DNA from: Collinsella sp. AF25-2LB
GTDB lineage: Bacteria > Actinomycetota > Coriobacteriia > Coriobacteriales > Coriobacteriaceae
Length of the DNA stretch: 46,552 nucleotides
NCBI RefSeq assembly: GCF_003458415.1
Contig: NZ_QRUF01000001.1
Coordinates: 224,833-271,384, forward strand
Direction of reading: 5' to 3'
Part shown: positions 1-8,477 of the stretch, one piece after another
How the letters are laid out: the number at the start of each line of letters is the position of its first letter
Position numbering within the stretch: the stretch's first letter is position 1
Translations under genes and position numbers: made by a program
The notes under the pieces: model-generated
Told to the model about the DNA's origin: nothing
What the model saw: the letters and a program-made list of their open reading frames with translations, nothing else
Databases searched by the model: none

Positions 1-972
1 TGTGGCGGCGGGGCTGCCGGTGCCGGGTCCGCCGCGGGCTCGGTTGCCACGGACGGCGCCGGTGCTGCCGCAGAGCCGGTCGAGGTGCACGTCGCCTCGC
101 TCAAGGGTCCGACGTCGATCGGTCTGGTGCAGTTTATGGACCAGGCAGCCGATGGCGAGACGGACAATGAGTTCGACTTTGCGATCAACACTGCCGCCGA
201 CGAGATTGTGCCCAAGGTCATTCAGGGCGATATCGATATCGCCCTGGTGCCCGCCAACGTGGCGAGCGTGCTCTACAACAAGACCGAGGGCGCGGTGCAG
301 GTCATCGACATCAACACGCTGGGCGTGCTGAACGTGGTGACGGGCGACGCGAGTGTGGCCTCGTTTGGCGATCTGGCGGGCCATACCGTCTATATGACGG
401 GCAAGGGCACCACGCCGGAGTACGTCATGAACTACCTGCTGGAGCGCGCGGGCTTGGCCGGTCAGGTGGCGCTCGAGTTTAAGAGCGAGCCTACCGAGGT
501 GCTCTCGGCTCTGCTTGCCGACCCGACTGCCGTGGGCGTGCTACCCGAGCCGTTCAAGACGGCGGCCATCGCCAAGAGCGAGGGCAAGCTGTCGGCACCG
601 GTGAGCCTGACCGATGTGTGGGACGAGCTGGCAGGAGACACGGGCTCGCGCTTGCTGACGGGTGTGACCGTGGTGCGCCGTGCCTTTGCCGAGGAGCATC
701 CCGAGGCCGTGGCGGAATTCCTGAGCTGCCATGTTGCGAGCGTTGAGGCCGTGAACGCGGCGCCGGCGGACTGGGCGCAGGCCGTGGTCGATGCGGGCAT
801 CGTGGATAACGCCACGATTGCCGAAAAGGCGATTCCCGGGTGCATGCTTGTCTGCCAGACAGGGAAGGATATGAAGGCCGCGCTCGGTGGGTACCTGAAG
901 GTGCTGGCCGATGCGGACGCGAGCGCCGTGGGCAGCAAGCTCCCGGCTGATGATTTCTACTACATGGAGTAA
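1..972 (+). CDS. ABC transporter substrate-binding lipoprotein (5' partial)
   Basis: Open from base 1 in frame 1, giving 323 residues to the TAA. The first visible codon is Cys followed by a Gly/Ala/Ser-rich linker, so the window appears to begin at the lipidated Cys of a lipobox and only the signal peptide is missing. The mature part resembles the NMT1/SsuA/TauA class of periplasmic-type binding proteins: an early SLKGPTSIGL segment, then GDIDIALVPANVASVLYN and a LPEPFKTAA hinge region. It would capture a small ligand outside the membrane and hand it to the permease encoded 3 bp downstream. The ligand (sulfonate, taurine, thiamine precursor or other) cannot be told from sequence. Confidence 0.8.
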   Translation, partial: CGGGAAGAGSAAGSVATDGAGAAAEPVEVHVASLKGPTSIGLVQFMDQAADGETDNEFDFAINTAADEIVPKVIQGDIDIALVPANVASVLYNKTEGAVQVIDINTLGVLNVVTGDASVASFGDLAGHTVYMTGKGTTPEYVMNYLLERAGLAGQVALEFKSEPTEVLSALLADPTAVGVLPEPFKTAAIAKSEGKLSAPVSLTDVWDELAGDTGSRLLTGVTVVRRAFAEEHPEAVAEFLSCHVASVEAVNAAPADWAQAVVDAGIVDNATIAEKAIPGCMLVCQTGKDMKAALGGYLKVLADADASAVGSKLPADDFYYME

Positions 973-975
973 CCC

Positions 976-2355
976 GTGCGTGCGTTTGCTCGACAAATGA
1001 TAGAGCGTATGAAGGCGGTGGCGGCAGCAGGTGCCGTTGCCGCCTTTTGGCTTGCCGTGTGGGTCTTCGTGGCGGCGCTGGTGGCACAGCCGCTGATTTT
1101 GCCGGGTCCGGGTGCTGTTGTGGTGGCGTTGCTGCGGCTGGTATGCGATGCCGGCACGTGGGCGATTCTGGCGGGCTCGGGTGCGCGGATTCTAGGCGGT
1201 TTGGCGCTTGCCGCGGTGTGCGGTGGTTTGCTGGCCGGAATTTCGTCGCGCTCGCGGGCGTTTGCCCGCTTGGTGGCTCCGGCGCTTTCGTTTGTTAAGG
1301 CGACGCCGGTTGCCTGCGTGGTGGTCCTGCTGCTCATTTGGCTGGGGTCGGCGCGCGTAAGCATTGCGGCGGTCTTTTTGATGGCGCTGCCGGGAGTGTA
1401 TTTTTCGCTGGTCGAGGGTTTGGCACAGGTTGATCAGCCGCTGGAGCAGATGTTTCGTCTGCATGGCGTGCAGGGTTGGCGTCTGTTTTGCGCCCATACC
1501 TGGCGCGAGGTCCTGCCGTTTGTGCTTTCGTGTGCGCGTGCCGTGATCGGCATGAGCTGGAAGGCCGGCGTGGCGGCGGAGCTCATCGGCATGGCGACGG
1601 GCACCGTGGGCGAACGCATCTATCAGGCGAAGCTTTTGATCGAGACGGCGGACCTGCTGGCGTGGACCGTGCTGGTCGTGGCGGCATCGTGGGCATGCGA
1701 GCGCGTGCTGGTGTGGTTGCTGCGGGCTTCGGGGCCCGTGGCGTGGCGTACTGCCGTGCGGGCGCATGGGCGCGGTGGCCGCGGGCGTGCGTGCGGCTCT
1801 GCTGGCGGCGGGGCTGCTGCGGAGCTTGCGCTCGCCGTGGGCGACCGGGCGCCCTGGTCGCCGGCGCTCGACGGACTGGTGCTTCATGTGCCCGCCGGTG
1901 GACGCACCTGTGTGATGGGCGCTTCGGGCGTGGGCAAGTCGACGTTGCTTGCGCTGGTGGCGGGGGAGTGCGCACCGTGCTCCATGGTGTTTCAGGATGT
2001 GCGCCTGGTCGAGGACGCCTCTGCTTTGGATAACGTGCTGGTGTGCGCCGATGCACGCGTGAATACCTCGAGTGCCGCTGCCTTGTTGCGCCTGCTGGTA
2101 CCGGGGATCGATGTGCATGCCCGCGTGGCCGAGCTCTCGGGCGGGCAGCGCCGTCGTGTCGAGATTGCCCGAGCCCTGCTGTGTCCGGGCGGCGCAGTGA
2201 TTCTGGACGAGCCCTTTACCGGTCTAGACATCGCTGCGCGCGACGCATGCACCGAGGTCGTGCTCGACTTGCTCGACGGCCGTATGCTGTTGCTTGCCAC
2301 GCACGATTCCGCTGACGCTCGGGCCCTCAATATCTCGGACATCATCACGCTCTAA
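976..2355 (+). CDS. ABC transporter permease-ATPase fusion protein (SsuC/SsuB-like)
   Basis: GTG start with GGAG 6 bp upstream and only 3 bp after the binding protein stop. 459 residues. Residues 1-250 are a SsuC/TauC-type permease with several hydrophobic spans and an EAA-like loop (HGVQGWRLF to LPFVLS, then WKAGVAAELIG). After a Gly/Arg linker (about 255-275) comes an ABC ATPase domain: Walker A GASGVGKST (315-323), Q-loop FQD (Q340), signature LSGGQ (386-390), Walker B VILDEP (D411, E412) and H-loop H443. In this family permease and ATPase are normally separate proteins. Walker A and the Q-loop are only about 17 residues apart, roughly 20 fewer than usual, with no frameshift visible. It probably dimerises to form the whole importer with the upstream lipoprotein. 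Substrate unknown. Confidence 0.82.
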   Translation: MRAFARQMIERMKAVAAAGAVAAFWLAVWVFVAALVAQPLILPGPGAVVVALLRLVCDAGTWAILAGSGARILGGLALAAVCGGLLAGISSRSRAFARLVAPALSFVKATPVACVVVLLLIWLGSARVSIAAVFLMALPGVYFSLVEGLAQVDQPLEQMFRLHGVQGWRLFCAHTWREVLPFVLSCARAVIGMSWKAGVAAELIGMATGTVGERIYQAKLLIETADLLAWTVLVVAASWACERVLVWLLRASGPVAWRTAVRAHGRGGRGRACGSAGGGAAAELALAVGDRAPWSPALDGLVLHVPAGGRTCVMGASGVGKSTLLALVAGECAPCSMVFQDVRLVEDASALDNVLVCADARVNTSSAAALLRLLVPGIDVHARVAELSGGQRRRVEIARALLCPGGAVILDEPFTGLDIAARDACTEVVLDLLDGRMLLLATHDSADARALNISDIITL

Positions 2356-2411
2356 AGACTTACTCAGCAACAAATTGATCCGTTTTTTCTCCGTCCCCAT
2401 GGGGTCGGGTA

Positions 2412-2458
2412 TGGTATTCTATCTACGGGGTAATACTTAGGAATACCAAGTAATACCA
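2412..2458 (+). promoter_or_regulatory. Extended -10 promoter with repeated GGTATT/AATACC operator half-sites
   Basis: TG-G-TATTCT at 2412-2420 is an extended -10 element. Overlapping and following it are half-sites GGTATT (2413), GGTAATAC, GGAATACC and GTAATACC, spaced about 10-20 bp apart. Clusters of inverted half-sites over the promoter are typical of autoregulation by ribbon-helix-helix antitoxins such as RelB/DinJ, and the next gene is such a protein. The operator role is inference. Confidence 0.45.
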
Positions 2459-2478
2459 ACGCCGTAGAACAAACTCAA

Positions 2479-2535
2479 GATGCGGGCCAATCGGGTTGCC
2501 TTCACAGCCCGTCGCCCAGCCGCGTGGCCCGCATC
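2479..2535 (+). other. Structured 5' leader (nested hairpins)
   Basis: A perfect 11-bp inverted repeat (GATGCGGGCCA at 2479-2489, its complement at 2525-2535) encloses a second stem, CGGGTTG/CAGCCCG. It lies in the predicted leader of the antitoxin-like gene. No T-run follows, so it is not an obvious terminator. It may stabilise the mRNA or affect translation. Confidence 0.45.
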
Positions 2536-2570
2536 CATCCGCACCACCGTCGTTTCAAAAAGGAAGCGCC

Positions 2571-2792
2571 ATGGCAGAACACATGACCCCGGTTGTCGCG
2601 AAGGTCTTGCCCGAGGAAAAGGCGGCCTTCGCGGCGGCAACCCAGCTCGTGGGCACTACGCCGTCCAACGCCATCCGCATGTTTATCGCCGCCTTCAATC
2701 GCTGCGGCACCTTCCCGTTCGACATCTCGCCGAGCGGGGCTTTTGGTAAAGAGTGTCCCCAACAGCTAGTCGTTGAAGAACGTCCCCAATGA
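2571..2792 (+). CDS. RelB/DinJ-family antitoxin-like protein, probably truncated
   Basis: 73 residues from an ATG preceded by AGGAAG. The first ~57 residues fit the RelB/DinJ ribbon-helix-helix pattern: a short strand (TPVVAKVLPEE), two helices (KAAFAAATQL, SNAIRMFIAAF) and the family-like GTFPFDIS. The last ~13 residues (ECPQQLVVEERPQ) are encoded by an intergenic repeat (2755-2802), so the normal toxin-binding tail seems to have been replaced. No toxin gene follows; a CPBP protease begins 23 bp after the stop. It is likely an orphan remnant that may still bind its own operator. Confidence 0.6.
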   Translation: MAEHMTPVVAKVLPEEKAAFAAATQLVGTTPSNAIRMFIAAFNRCGTFPFDISPSGAFGKECPQQLVVEERPQ

Positions 2793-2802
2793 CTAGTCGT
2801 CG
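2755..2802 (+). repeat. Tandem imperfect 21-bp repeat (GTCCCCAA...CTAGTCGT)
   Basis: Units at 2755-2775 and 2782-2802 match at 17 of 21 positions with a 27-bp period. The repeat codes for the tail of the antitoxin-like gene and runs up to the ribosome-binding site of the CPBP gene, suggesting an inserted intergenic element. Confidence 0.55.
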
Positions 2803-2815
2803 GGAGGAGGTTGGC

Positions 2816-3724
2816 ATGCTCAATGCGATGATTTGGGCGCTTGCCTGTTTTGGCGTCGTCGCTGCCGATATTGCCCTGAGCGTCGTTTTGTTTTCCGCCC
2901 TTGGTGTCGCGTCGGTGTTCATGGGCTTTTCGATTGACGACCTCGATATTCAATTGCTTCAGGCTGCCGCGCAGATGGCGTCGTTTTTGATGGCACTGCT
3001 GTGGTGGCGTTATCTGTGGCCGCGCTCGTTTATGGCGCGCTGGCAGGGCGAGCGCCCGCTTGGCGGGGGAGCAGGCAAAGCATGGAGGCGCATCGCCTGC
3101 GTTATCGTGATCGGCCTTGCCCTGCAGGTGGTCGTTGGCTACGTGACCGACGCTGTGCTGTCGCTGTTGCCCGAGGCGGCGGCCGATTACAGCGAACTTG
3201 TCGAGGAGACGGGCATGGGCGAAACGAGCTATCTGGCCGTCCTGACCACGGTGATCGGCGCTCCGTTTTGCGAGGAGCTGCTGGTGCGCGGTATCATTTT
3301 TGAGTTTTCGCTCCGAGCATTTAACCCGCAGTGCCGTCCGCTCTGGAAGCGCCGGCGTCGTGCGAGCGCGCAGGGCGGCGCCATGGTGCCCTGGGCGGCC
3401 CCAAGCACGTGGGGTATCGCAGCGGCGATTGTACTGCAGGCGGCAATCTTCGGTTTTATGCACATGAATTGGGTACAGGGTTGCTACGCGGGTGCCGCCG
3501 GCCTCATCTTCGGTTGGGTGCTCGTGACCACCGGAAAGCTCCGCTACACGATCCTGCTGCACTTTGCCTTTAATGCCGGGTCGTATCTCATGGGGCTGCC
3601 GTGGTTTGTGAATACGCCGCTCGACGTTGTGGTCACGGTTGGCATCGCCGGCTTTGTGCTGGTAGAGGCGATGCGGTCGCTCAAACTGACGTGCCAGACG
3701 GATCGTCCCTGCCAGCAAGCGTGA
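2816..3724 (+). CDS. CPBP family intramembrane glutamic endopeptidase
   Basis: 302 residues. The ATG at 2816 is preceded by GGAGGAGG, a far better site than an in-frame ATG at 2789. Multi-span membrane protein with the three CPBP (CAAX protease / bacteriocin-processing) motifs: EELLVRG (EExxxR), FGFMHMN (FxxxH) and a final HFAFNAG. These residues form the glutamate/histidine active site of Rce1-like proteases. The substrate is unknown; relatives act in bacteriocin immunity or membrane protein processing. The gene ends inside the first unit of the 3721-3824 repeat array and converges on ygiQ. Confidence 0.85.
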   Translation: MLNAMIWALACFGVVAADIALSVVLFSALGVASVFMGFSIDDLDIQLLQAAAQMASFLMALLWWRYLWPRSFMARWQGERPLGGGAGKAWRRIACVIVIGLALQVVVGYVTDAVLSLLPEAAADYSELVEETGMGETSYLAVLTTVIGAPFCEELLVRGIIFEFSLRAFNPQCRPLWKRRRRASAQGGAMVPWAAPSTWGIAAAIVLQAAIFGFMHMNWVQGCYAGAAGLIFGWVLVTTGKLRYTILLHFAFNAGSYLMGLPWFVNTPLDVVVTVGIAGFVLVEAMRSLKLTCQTDRPCQQA

Positions 3725-3824
3725 TTCCCCTAAGGAAAACACGGCTAGGCGTGTCTGAGCGTGTTCCCCCTAGGGAAATCACGACTGGAGACAGCCCAAG
3801 CGTGTTTCCCCTAGGGAAAACACG
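3721..3824. repeat. Three palindromic 23-bp repeats between convergent genes
   Basis: Units at 3721-3743, 3761-3783 and 3802-3824 share the pattern GTGWTTCCCCTARGGAAAWC, are each near-palindromic, and are separated by unrelated 17-18 bp spacers. The third sits inside a longer inverted repeat (CCCAAGCGTGTTT with its complement, about 3796-3831). The first overlaps the stop codon of the CPBP gene. Possible roles are a bidirectional terminator, a protein-binding array or a REP-like element. Confidence 0.7.
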
Positions 3825-3880
3825 CTTGGGCGATGAGGAGACGCCGACTGGCCAAGAGGCACCGGCCGGCCCTCGCCACG

Positions 3881-6016
3881 CTAGTTGTGGCGTCCGCCGC
3901 CGTTGGCGCCCTGACGTCCCTGGGCCGCGCGGTTGCGTCCGGCAGTGTTCTGCGCGCGCGACATGCCACCGTGGCCCTTGCTGCCTTTGGGTCCCTTGCC
4001 GGCGGCGCCACCGTGGGCCTTGCCGCCCTTCTTGCCGGTGCCATGGCCACCGCCAGCAGACGTCTCGCCCGGACGCGGGGGCACGGGACGAATCAGGCAA
4101 TGCTTGGTGTAGCCGATCAAATCGCGGCGGCCGGCCTTTTCCAGCGCCTCGCGCACCAGCTTGTAGTTCTCGGGCTTGCGATACTGGATGAGCGCGCGCT
4201 GCATGGCTTTCTCGTGCGGGTCGCGCGCCACATAGATCGGCTCCATGGTGCGCGGATCCACGCCGGTGTAGTACATGCACGTCGACATGGTGGACGGCGT
4301 GGGGTAGAAGTCCTGCACCTGCTCGGGCATGTAGCCCATGTCTCTCACGGCCTCGGCAAGGTCCACAGCTTCCTTCATCGTTGAGCCGGGATGGCTCGAG
4401 ATTAGGTACGGCACTACGTACTGCTTGAGTCCGTATTCGCGGTTCAAGCGTTCAAATTTACGGCAGAATGCGTCGTAGACGGCGCGGCTCGGCTTGCCCA
4501 TCACAGACAGCACGGCGTCGCTCACGTGCTCGGGCGCTACGCGCAGCTGGCCCGAGACGTGATGCTCCAGCAGCTCGCGCAAAAACTCGTCCGAGGCATC
4601 GGCCATGGTGTAGTCAAAACGGATGCCGCTGCGGACGAAGACCTTCTTGACGCCCGGTAGCTGGCGCAGGTCGCGCAGCAACTGCGTGTAGCCGCTCTCG
4701 TCGACCACCATGTTCTTGCATACGCTCGGCCACAGGCAGCGCTTGTTCTTGCACACACCGTGCTTGAGCTGCTTGTCGCAGGCAGGGCGGCTAAAGTTGG
4801 CCGTCGGTCCGCCCACGTCGTTGATGTATCCCTTAAACTCGGGGTCGTGCGTGAGCAGCTCGGCCTCGCGCATGATCGAGTCGTGGCTGCGCATCTGCAG
4901 CACGCGACCCTGGTGGAAGGTGAGGGCGCAAAACGAGCACTCGCCAAAGCACCCGCGGTTAGAGCTGATTGAAAACTTGATCTCGGCAAAGGCCGGCACG
5001 CCGCCTGCCGCGTCGTAGTCGGGATGCCAATCGCGTGCGTAGGGGAGCTCTGCCACCTCGTCCATCTCGTCGGTGGTGAGTGTCGTCGACGGCGGGTTTT
5101 GCACCACATAGACGCTGTTGGGATAGGGCTCTACCAGGCGATGGCCGGTGATGGGGTCCATATTCTGCTGCTGCACGTTAAAGCTGCGCGCGTAGTTGAG
5201 CTTGTCGGCGGCAAGATCGTCCCAGCTGGGCAGCAGGTCGTAGTCGTAGACCTCGTCGAGCGAGTTGGTGCGGTAGACGGTGCCGTTGATATAGGTAATC
5301 TGGTCGACGGGCAGTCCCGCGTCGAGCGCGTCGGCGATCTCGACAATCGCGTGCTCGCCCATGCCGTAGATGAGGATGTCGGCGCCCGAGTCGAGCAGCA
5401 CCGAGCGCTTGAGCTTGTCCTGCCAGTAGTCGTAGTGGGCCAGGCGACGCAGGCTTGCCTCGATGCCACCGATAATGATGGGGGCGTCCTTAAACGTCTG
5501 GCGGATGAGGTTGCCGTAGACCGTGACGGCGCGATTGGGACGGCGCCCCTCTTCGCCACCGGGGGTATAGGCGTCGGTGTGGCGGCGATGCTTGGTCACC
5601 GAATAGTGGTTGACCATAGAGTCCATGTTGCCGGCACTGACGAGAAAGCCTAGGCGCGGCTCGCCGAGCACGGTGATGCTGGCGGGGTCGGTCCAGTCGG
5701 GTTGGCAGATGATGCCCACTTTGTAGCCGTGCGCGTCGAGGACGCGGCTGATGATGGCCATGCCAAAGCTGGGATGGTCCACGTAGGCGTCGCCGCAGAT
5801 GTAGACAAAGTCGCACTGGTCCCAGCCGCGTGCATCCATGTCGGCTCGACTGACGGGGAGGAATTTATCGCGGCCCGGGCGCCAGGGGCGGGCGGGCGCT
5901 GCCGGGGTATGAGCGGCGTGGCCGCCCTGGGCCTTGCCGCCACGCTTTTGCTGCTGGCCCTGTTTGCCCTGCTGACTGCGCTGGTTGTTCTGAGCGTGCT
6001 GAGGCTTTTTTGCCAC
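3881..6016 (-). CDS. YgiQ family radical SAM protein
   Basis: 711 residues from GTG at 6016, which has GGGAGG 4 bp upstream; a longer frame to 6187 lacks such a site. After a basic Gln/Lys/Gly-rich N-terminus comes the YgiQ N-terminal domain (FLPVSRADMDARGWDQCDFV, CGDAYVDHPSFG), then the radical SAM core with the [4Fe-4S]-binding CFGECSFC at about 354-361, and the typical VGGPTANF segment with a Cys-rich insert (CKNKRCLWPSVCKN). The last ~60 residues are a Gly/Lys/Arg-rich tail suggestive of RNA or nucleic acid contact. The reaction of this family is not settled. Divergent from the DUF1275 gene. Confidence 0.92.
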   Translation of the reverse strand: MAKKPQHAQNNQRSQQGKQGQQQKRGGKAQGGHAAHTPAAPARPWRPGRDKFLPVSRADMDARGWDQCDFVYICGDAYVDHPSFGMAIISRVLDAHGYKVGIICQPDWTDPASITVLGEPRLGFLVSAGNMDSMVNHYSVTKHRRHTDAYTPGGEEGRRPNRAVTVYGNLIRQTFKDAPIIIGGIEASLRRLAHYDYWQDKLKRSVLLDSGADILIYGMGEHAIVEIADALDAGLPVDQITYINGTVYRTNSLDEVYDYDLLPSWDDLAADKLNYARSFNVQQQNMDPITGHRLVEPYPNSVYVVQNPPSTTLTTDEMDEVAELPYARDWHPDYDAAGGVPAFAEIKFSISSNRGCFGECSFCALTFHQGRVLQMRSHDSIMREAELLTHDPEFKGYINDVGGPTANFSRPACDKQLKHGVCKNKRCLWPSVCKNMVVDESGYTQLLRDLRQLPGVKKVFVRSGIRFDYTMADASDEFLRELLEHHVSGQLRVAPEHVSDAVLSVMGKPSRAVYDAFCRKFERLNREYGLKQYVVPYLISSHPGSTMKEAVDLAEAVRDMGYMPEQVQDFYPTPSTMSTCMYYTGVDPRTMEPIYVARDPHEKAMQRALIQYRKPENYKLVREALEKAGRRDLIGYTKHCLIRPVPPRPGETSAGGGHGTGKKGGKAHGGAAGKGPKGSKGHGGMSRAQNTAGRNRAAQGRQGANGGGRHN

Positions 6017-6054
6017 GATCCCTCCCGGTGTTTGTATGCTGCACGTAATTGTAA

Positions 6055-6087
6055 CCAGTCTTTTTGGGGCGGGGCTAAAAAGACTGG
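6055..6087. other. Perfect 11-bp inverted repeat in a divergent intergenic region
   Basis: CCAGTCTTTTT (6055-6065) and its exact complement (6077-6087) surround an 11-bp G-rich centre. It lies between the starts of ygiQ (minus) and the DUF1275 gene (plus), about 40 bp upstream of ygiQ, so an operator or 5' mRNA structure is more likely than a terminator. Confidence 0.5.
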
Positions 6088-6269
6088 GGGAGTACATGAG
6101 CTGGTGAGTGAGAGCGTCGCTGAGCCAGTCGTTTGTTTCCAGACTGTGTATCTGCGCGTTGGAGAACCCGTCTCGCGCGCACGCCATGTTGTCAATGGGT
6201 TACAGTATGAACGGCGGTTATGTTTCCGCCAACGCACGAGAGGGTCGTCAACAAGGAGGATGCACGACG

Positions 6270-6986
6270 ATGCAGCGTGCCAAACAGATATCGGAGTCCA
6301 TCGAACTGGGCATTATCCTGGCGCTCGCCGGTGGCTTTATGGATGTGTATTCGTACATTGGGCGCGACCATGTTTTCGCCAACGCGCAGACGGGCAACAT
6401 CCTGCTTGTGGGCGTGAGCATTTCGGAGGGCAATTGGGTGCTGGCGGGACGCTATTTCTTCCCCGTGGTGTCGTTTGCCGTGGGCATTATGCTTGCCGAC
6501 CTGGTGCACGAGCGGTTTGGCAGCGTGATCCACTGGCGTCAGGTGACGGTGTTCTTTGAAGCCGTCATCTTGCTGGGCGTGAGCTTTATCCCCGGTGGCG
6601 GTTACAACCTGCTCGCCAACTGCCTTACCTCGTTTGCCTGCGGCATGCAGGTCGAGAGCTTCCGCAAGATCCACGGTCACGGCATCGCTACGACCATGTG
6701 CATCGGCAACTTGCGCAACGCGCTGCAAAACGTGGACGATTACATCATCACCCACAGGCGCGGCTTTTTGGAAAACGGCCTGCTGTACTTTGGCGTGATC
6801 TTTACCTTTGTGTTTGGCGCCGTGTTGGGCAACTGGTGTATTGAGCGCATGGGCCTGCACGCCATCGTCGTGGCGAGCTTGCTGCTGTTTGTCGCGTTTG
6901 CCATCATGTTCATCGACCGCGAGCGCGACTTGCGCTTACGCTGGAAGGTTGCGGCCGAGGCTTGGAAAGAGGGCTGCCGAAAGTAA
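6270..6986 (+). CDS. YoaK/DUF1275 family membrane protein
   Basis: 238 residues from the ATG at 6270, preceded by AAGGAGGA 9 bp upstream; a longer in-frame GTG start at 6108 has no site. Several hydrophobic spans. The segments GFMDVYSYIGRDHVFANAQTGNILL and FACGMQVESFRKIHGHGIATTMCIGNLRN are characteristic of DUF1275, a family of small multi-pass inner membrane proteins of unknown transport role. It stands alone as a monocistronic unit followed by a strong terminator. Confidence 0.9.
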   Translation: MQRAKQISESIELGIILALAGGFMDVYSYIGRDHVFANAQTGNILLVGVSISEGNWVLAGRYFFPVVSFAVGIMLADLVHERFGSVIHWRQVTVFFEAVILLGVSFIPGGGYNLLANCLTSFACGMQVESFRKIHGHGIATTMCIGNLRNALQNVDDYIITHRRGFLENGLLYFGVIFTFVFGAVLGNWCIERMGLHAIVVASLLLFVAFAIMFIDRERDLRLRWKVAAEAWKEGCRK

Positions 6987-6989
6987 CCG

Positions 6990-7027
6990 AATGCGGCAAA
7001 GGGGCTGTCCCTTCGCCGCATTATTTT
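6990..7027 (+). terminator. Rho-independent terminator after the DUF1275 gene
   Basis: A ~14-bp stem (AATGCGGCAAAGGG at 6990-7003 pairing with 7008-7022, one mismatch) and a 4-nt loop are followed by TTATTTTT. Confidence 0.8.
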
Positions 7028-7151
7028 TCATCATCTGTTGAAACGCTTTAAATAGTTTGACGTTCTCACGCGTTTTTTGTTTCAAAAGCGTTAGGATGGG
7101 ACTCATAGTGTGGGGCGTAATGGATGCCCCGCACACGATGGGAGGCTATCA

Positions 7152-8318
7152 ATGGCTAATCGTTTCGTTCTCAATACCATCTCTTATCATGGTTCCGGCG
7201 CCATCAAGGAGATCCCCGGCGAGCTCCAGCGTCGCGGCTACAAGAAGATCTTCGTCTGCTCCGACCCCGATCTGGTCAAGTTTGGCGTTACCGCTAAGGT
7301 GACCGACGAGCTCGACGCCGCCGGCATCGCTTGGAGCCTCTACTCCGAGATCAAGCCCAACCCCACGATTCAGAACGTCAAGGACGGCGTCGAGGCCTTC
7401 AAGGCCGCCGAGGCTGACGCTATCGTGACCATCGGTGGCGGCTCCTCCATGGACACCGCCAAGGCCATCGGCATCATCATCAACAACCCCGAGTTCGCCG
7501 ATGTCCGCAGCCTCGAGGGCGTTGCTCCCACTAAGAACCACGCCGTGTTCACCATCGCCGTGCCGACGACCGCCGGTACCGCTGCCGAGGTGACCATCAA
7601 CTACGTCATCACCGACCCCGAGAAGGTCCGCAAGTTCGTGTGCGTCGACACCAACGACGCCCCCGAGGTCGCCGTCGTCGACCCCGACATGATGGCTTCC
7701 ATGCCCGCCGGCCTGACCGCCTCCACCGGCATGGACGCTCTGACCCACGCCATCGAGGGCTATACCACCAAGGGCGCTTGGGAGCTCTCCGACATGTTCC
7801 ACTTTGAGGCCATCAAGCTGATCAGCGAGAACCTACGCGACTCCGTTGCCGAGGCCAAGTCCGGCCAGCCCGGCTCCGGCCGCGAGGGCATGGCCCTTGG
7901 CCAGTATGTCGCCGGCATGGGCTTCTCCAATGTTGGCCTGGGCATCGACCACGCCATGGCTCACACCCTGTCCGCTCACTACGACACCCCGCACGGCGTC
8001 GCTTGCGCCATGCTGCTGCCGATCGCCATGGAGTTCAACAAGCCGGTTTGCGCCGAGCGTCTGGCCAAGGTTGCCGTCGCCATGGGCGTTGACACCACGG
8101 GCATGAGCACCGACGAGGCTGCCGACGCCGCTATCGCCGCCGTCAAGCAGCTTTCCGCCGACGTGAATATCCCGCACGTCTGCGAGGCCATGAAGGCTGA
8201 CGAGATCGAGGTCCTGGCCAAGGACGCCATGGCCGACGCTTGTTTCCCGGGTAACCCGCGCGAGGCGACGCTCGACGACGTCATCGAGCTCTTCAAGAAG
8301 ATCTGCCCGGTTGCCTAA
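7152..8318 (+). CDS. Iron-containing alcohol dehydrogenase (lactaldehyde reductase/FucO-like)
   Basis: 388 residues. The ATG at 7152 follows GGGAGG; an in-frame upstream extension lacks a site. Group III iron alcohol dehydrogenase: NAD-binding GGGSSMDTAKA, PTTAGTAAEVT, then the metal-binding stretch GMDALTHAIEG (Asp and His ligands) and HAMAHTLSAHYDTPHG (two His ligands). It would reduce short aldehydes to alcohols with NADH, for example lactaldehyde to 1,2-propanediol, in fermentative redox balance; the exact substrate is inference. Codon use is far more biased than in neighbours (nearly all AAG, GAC, GAG, ATC), indicating high expression. The upstream region carries an inverted repeat (AAACGCTTT near 7040, AAAGCGTT near 7085) around TTGACG at 7057, a possible operator/promoter. 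Confidence 0.9.
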   Translation: MANRFVLNTISYHGSGAIKEIPGELQRRGYKKIFVCSDPDLVKFGVTAKVTDELDAAGIAWSLYSEIKPNPTIQNVKDGVEAFKAAEADAIVTIGGGSSMDTAKAIGIIINNPEFADVRSLEGVAPTKNHAVFTIAVPTTAGTAAEVTINYVITDPEKVRKFVCVDTNDAPEVAVVDPDMMASMPAGLTASTGMDALTHAIEGYTTKGAWELSDMFHFEAIKLISENLRDSVAEAKSGQPGSGREGMALGQYVAGMGFSNVGLGIDHAMAHTLSAHYDTPHGVACAMLLPIAMEFNKPVCAERLAKVAVAMGVDTTGMSTDEAADAAIAAVKQLSADVNIPHVCEAMKADEIEVLAKDAMADACFPGNPREATLDDVIELFKKICPVA

Positions 8319-8371
8319 CCCAGTTTGGTGGTCCTTCGCCCGTAGGCGTATGGTCTTTTGACTTGCCGCTG

Positions 8372-8403
8372 GCCCCGCCGTGCTACGCATGGCGGGGCTT
8401 TTT
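8372..8403 (+). terminator. Rho-independent terminator after the alcohol dehydrogenase
   Basis: GCCCCGCC (8372-8379) pairs with GGCGGGGC (8391-8398) and is followed by a run of five T. Confidence 0.85.
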
Positions 8404-8477
8404 GTGCTGCGTCGATGCCCTGAGACGGGCAAAACCAAGGTGTACTGCCCGCTACGGATAGGTGGTGCACTTCCCAG

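Noticed and set aside
2555..3742. A 395-codon minus-strand frame across the antitoxin and CPBP genes
   Set aside because: No recognisable domain, and the plus-strand genes have clear motifs and ribosome-binding sites.
3721..3824. CRISPR array
   Set aside because: Only three units, repeats of 23 bp with 17-18 bp spacers, no cas genes and a unit overlapping a stop codon.
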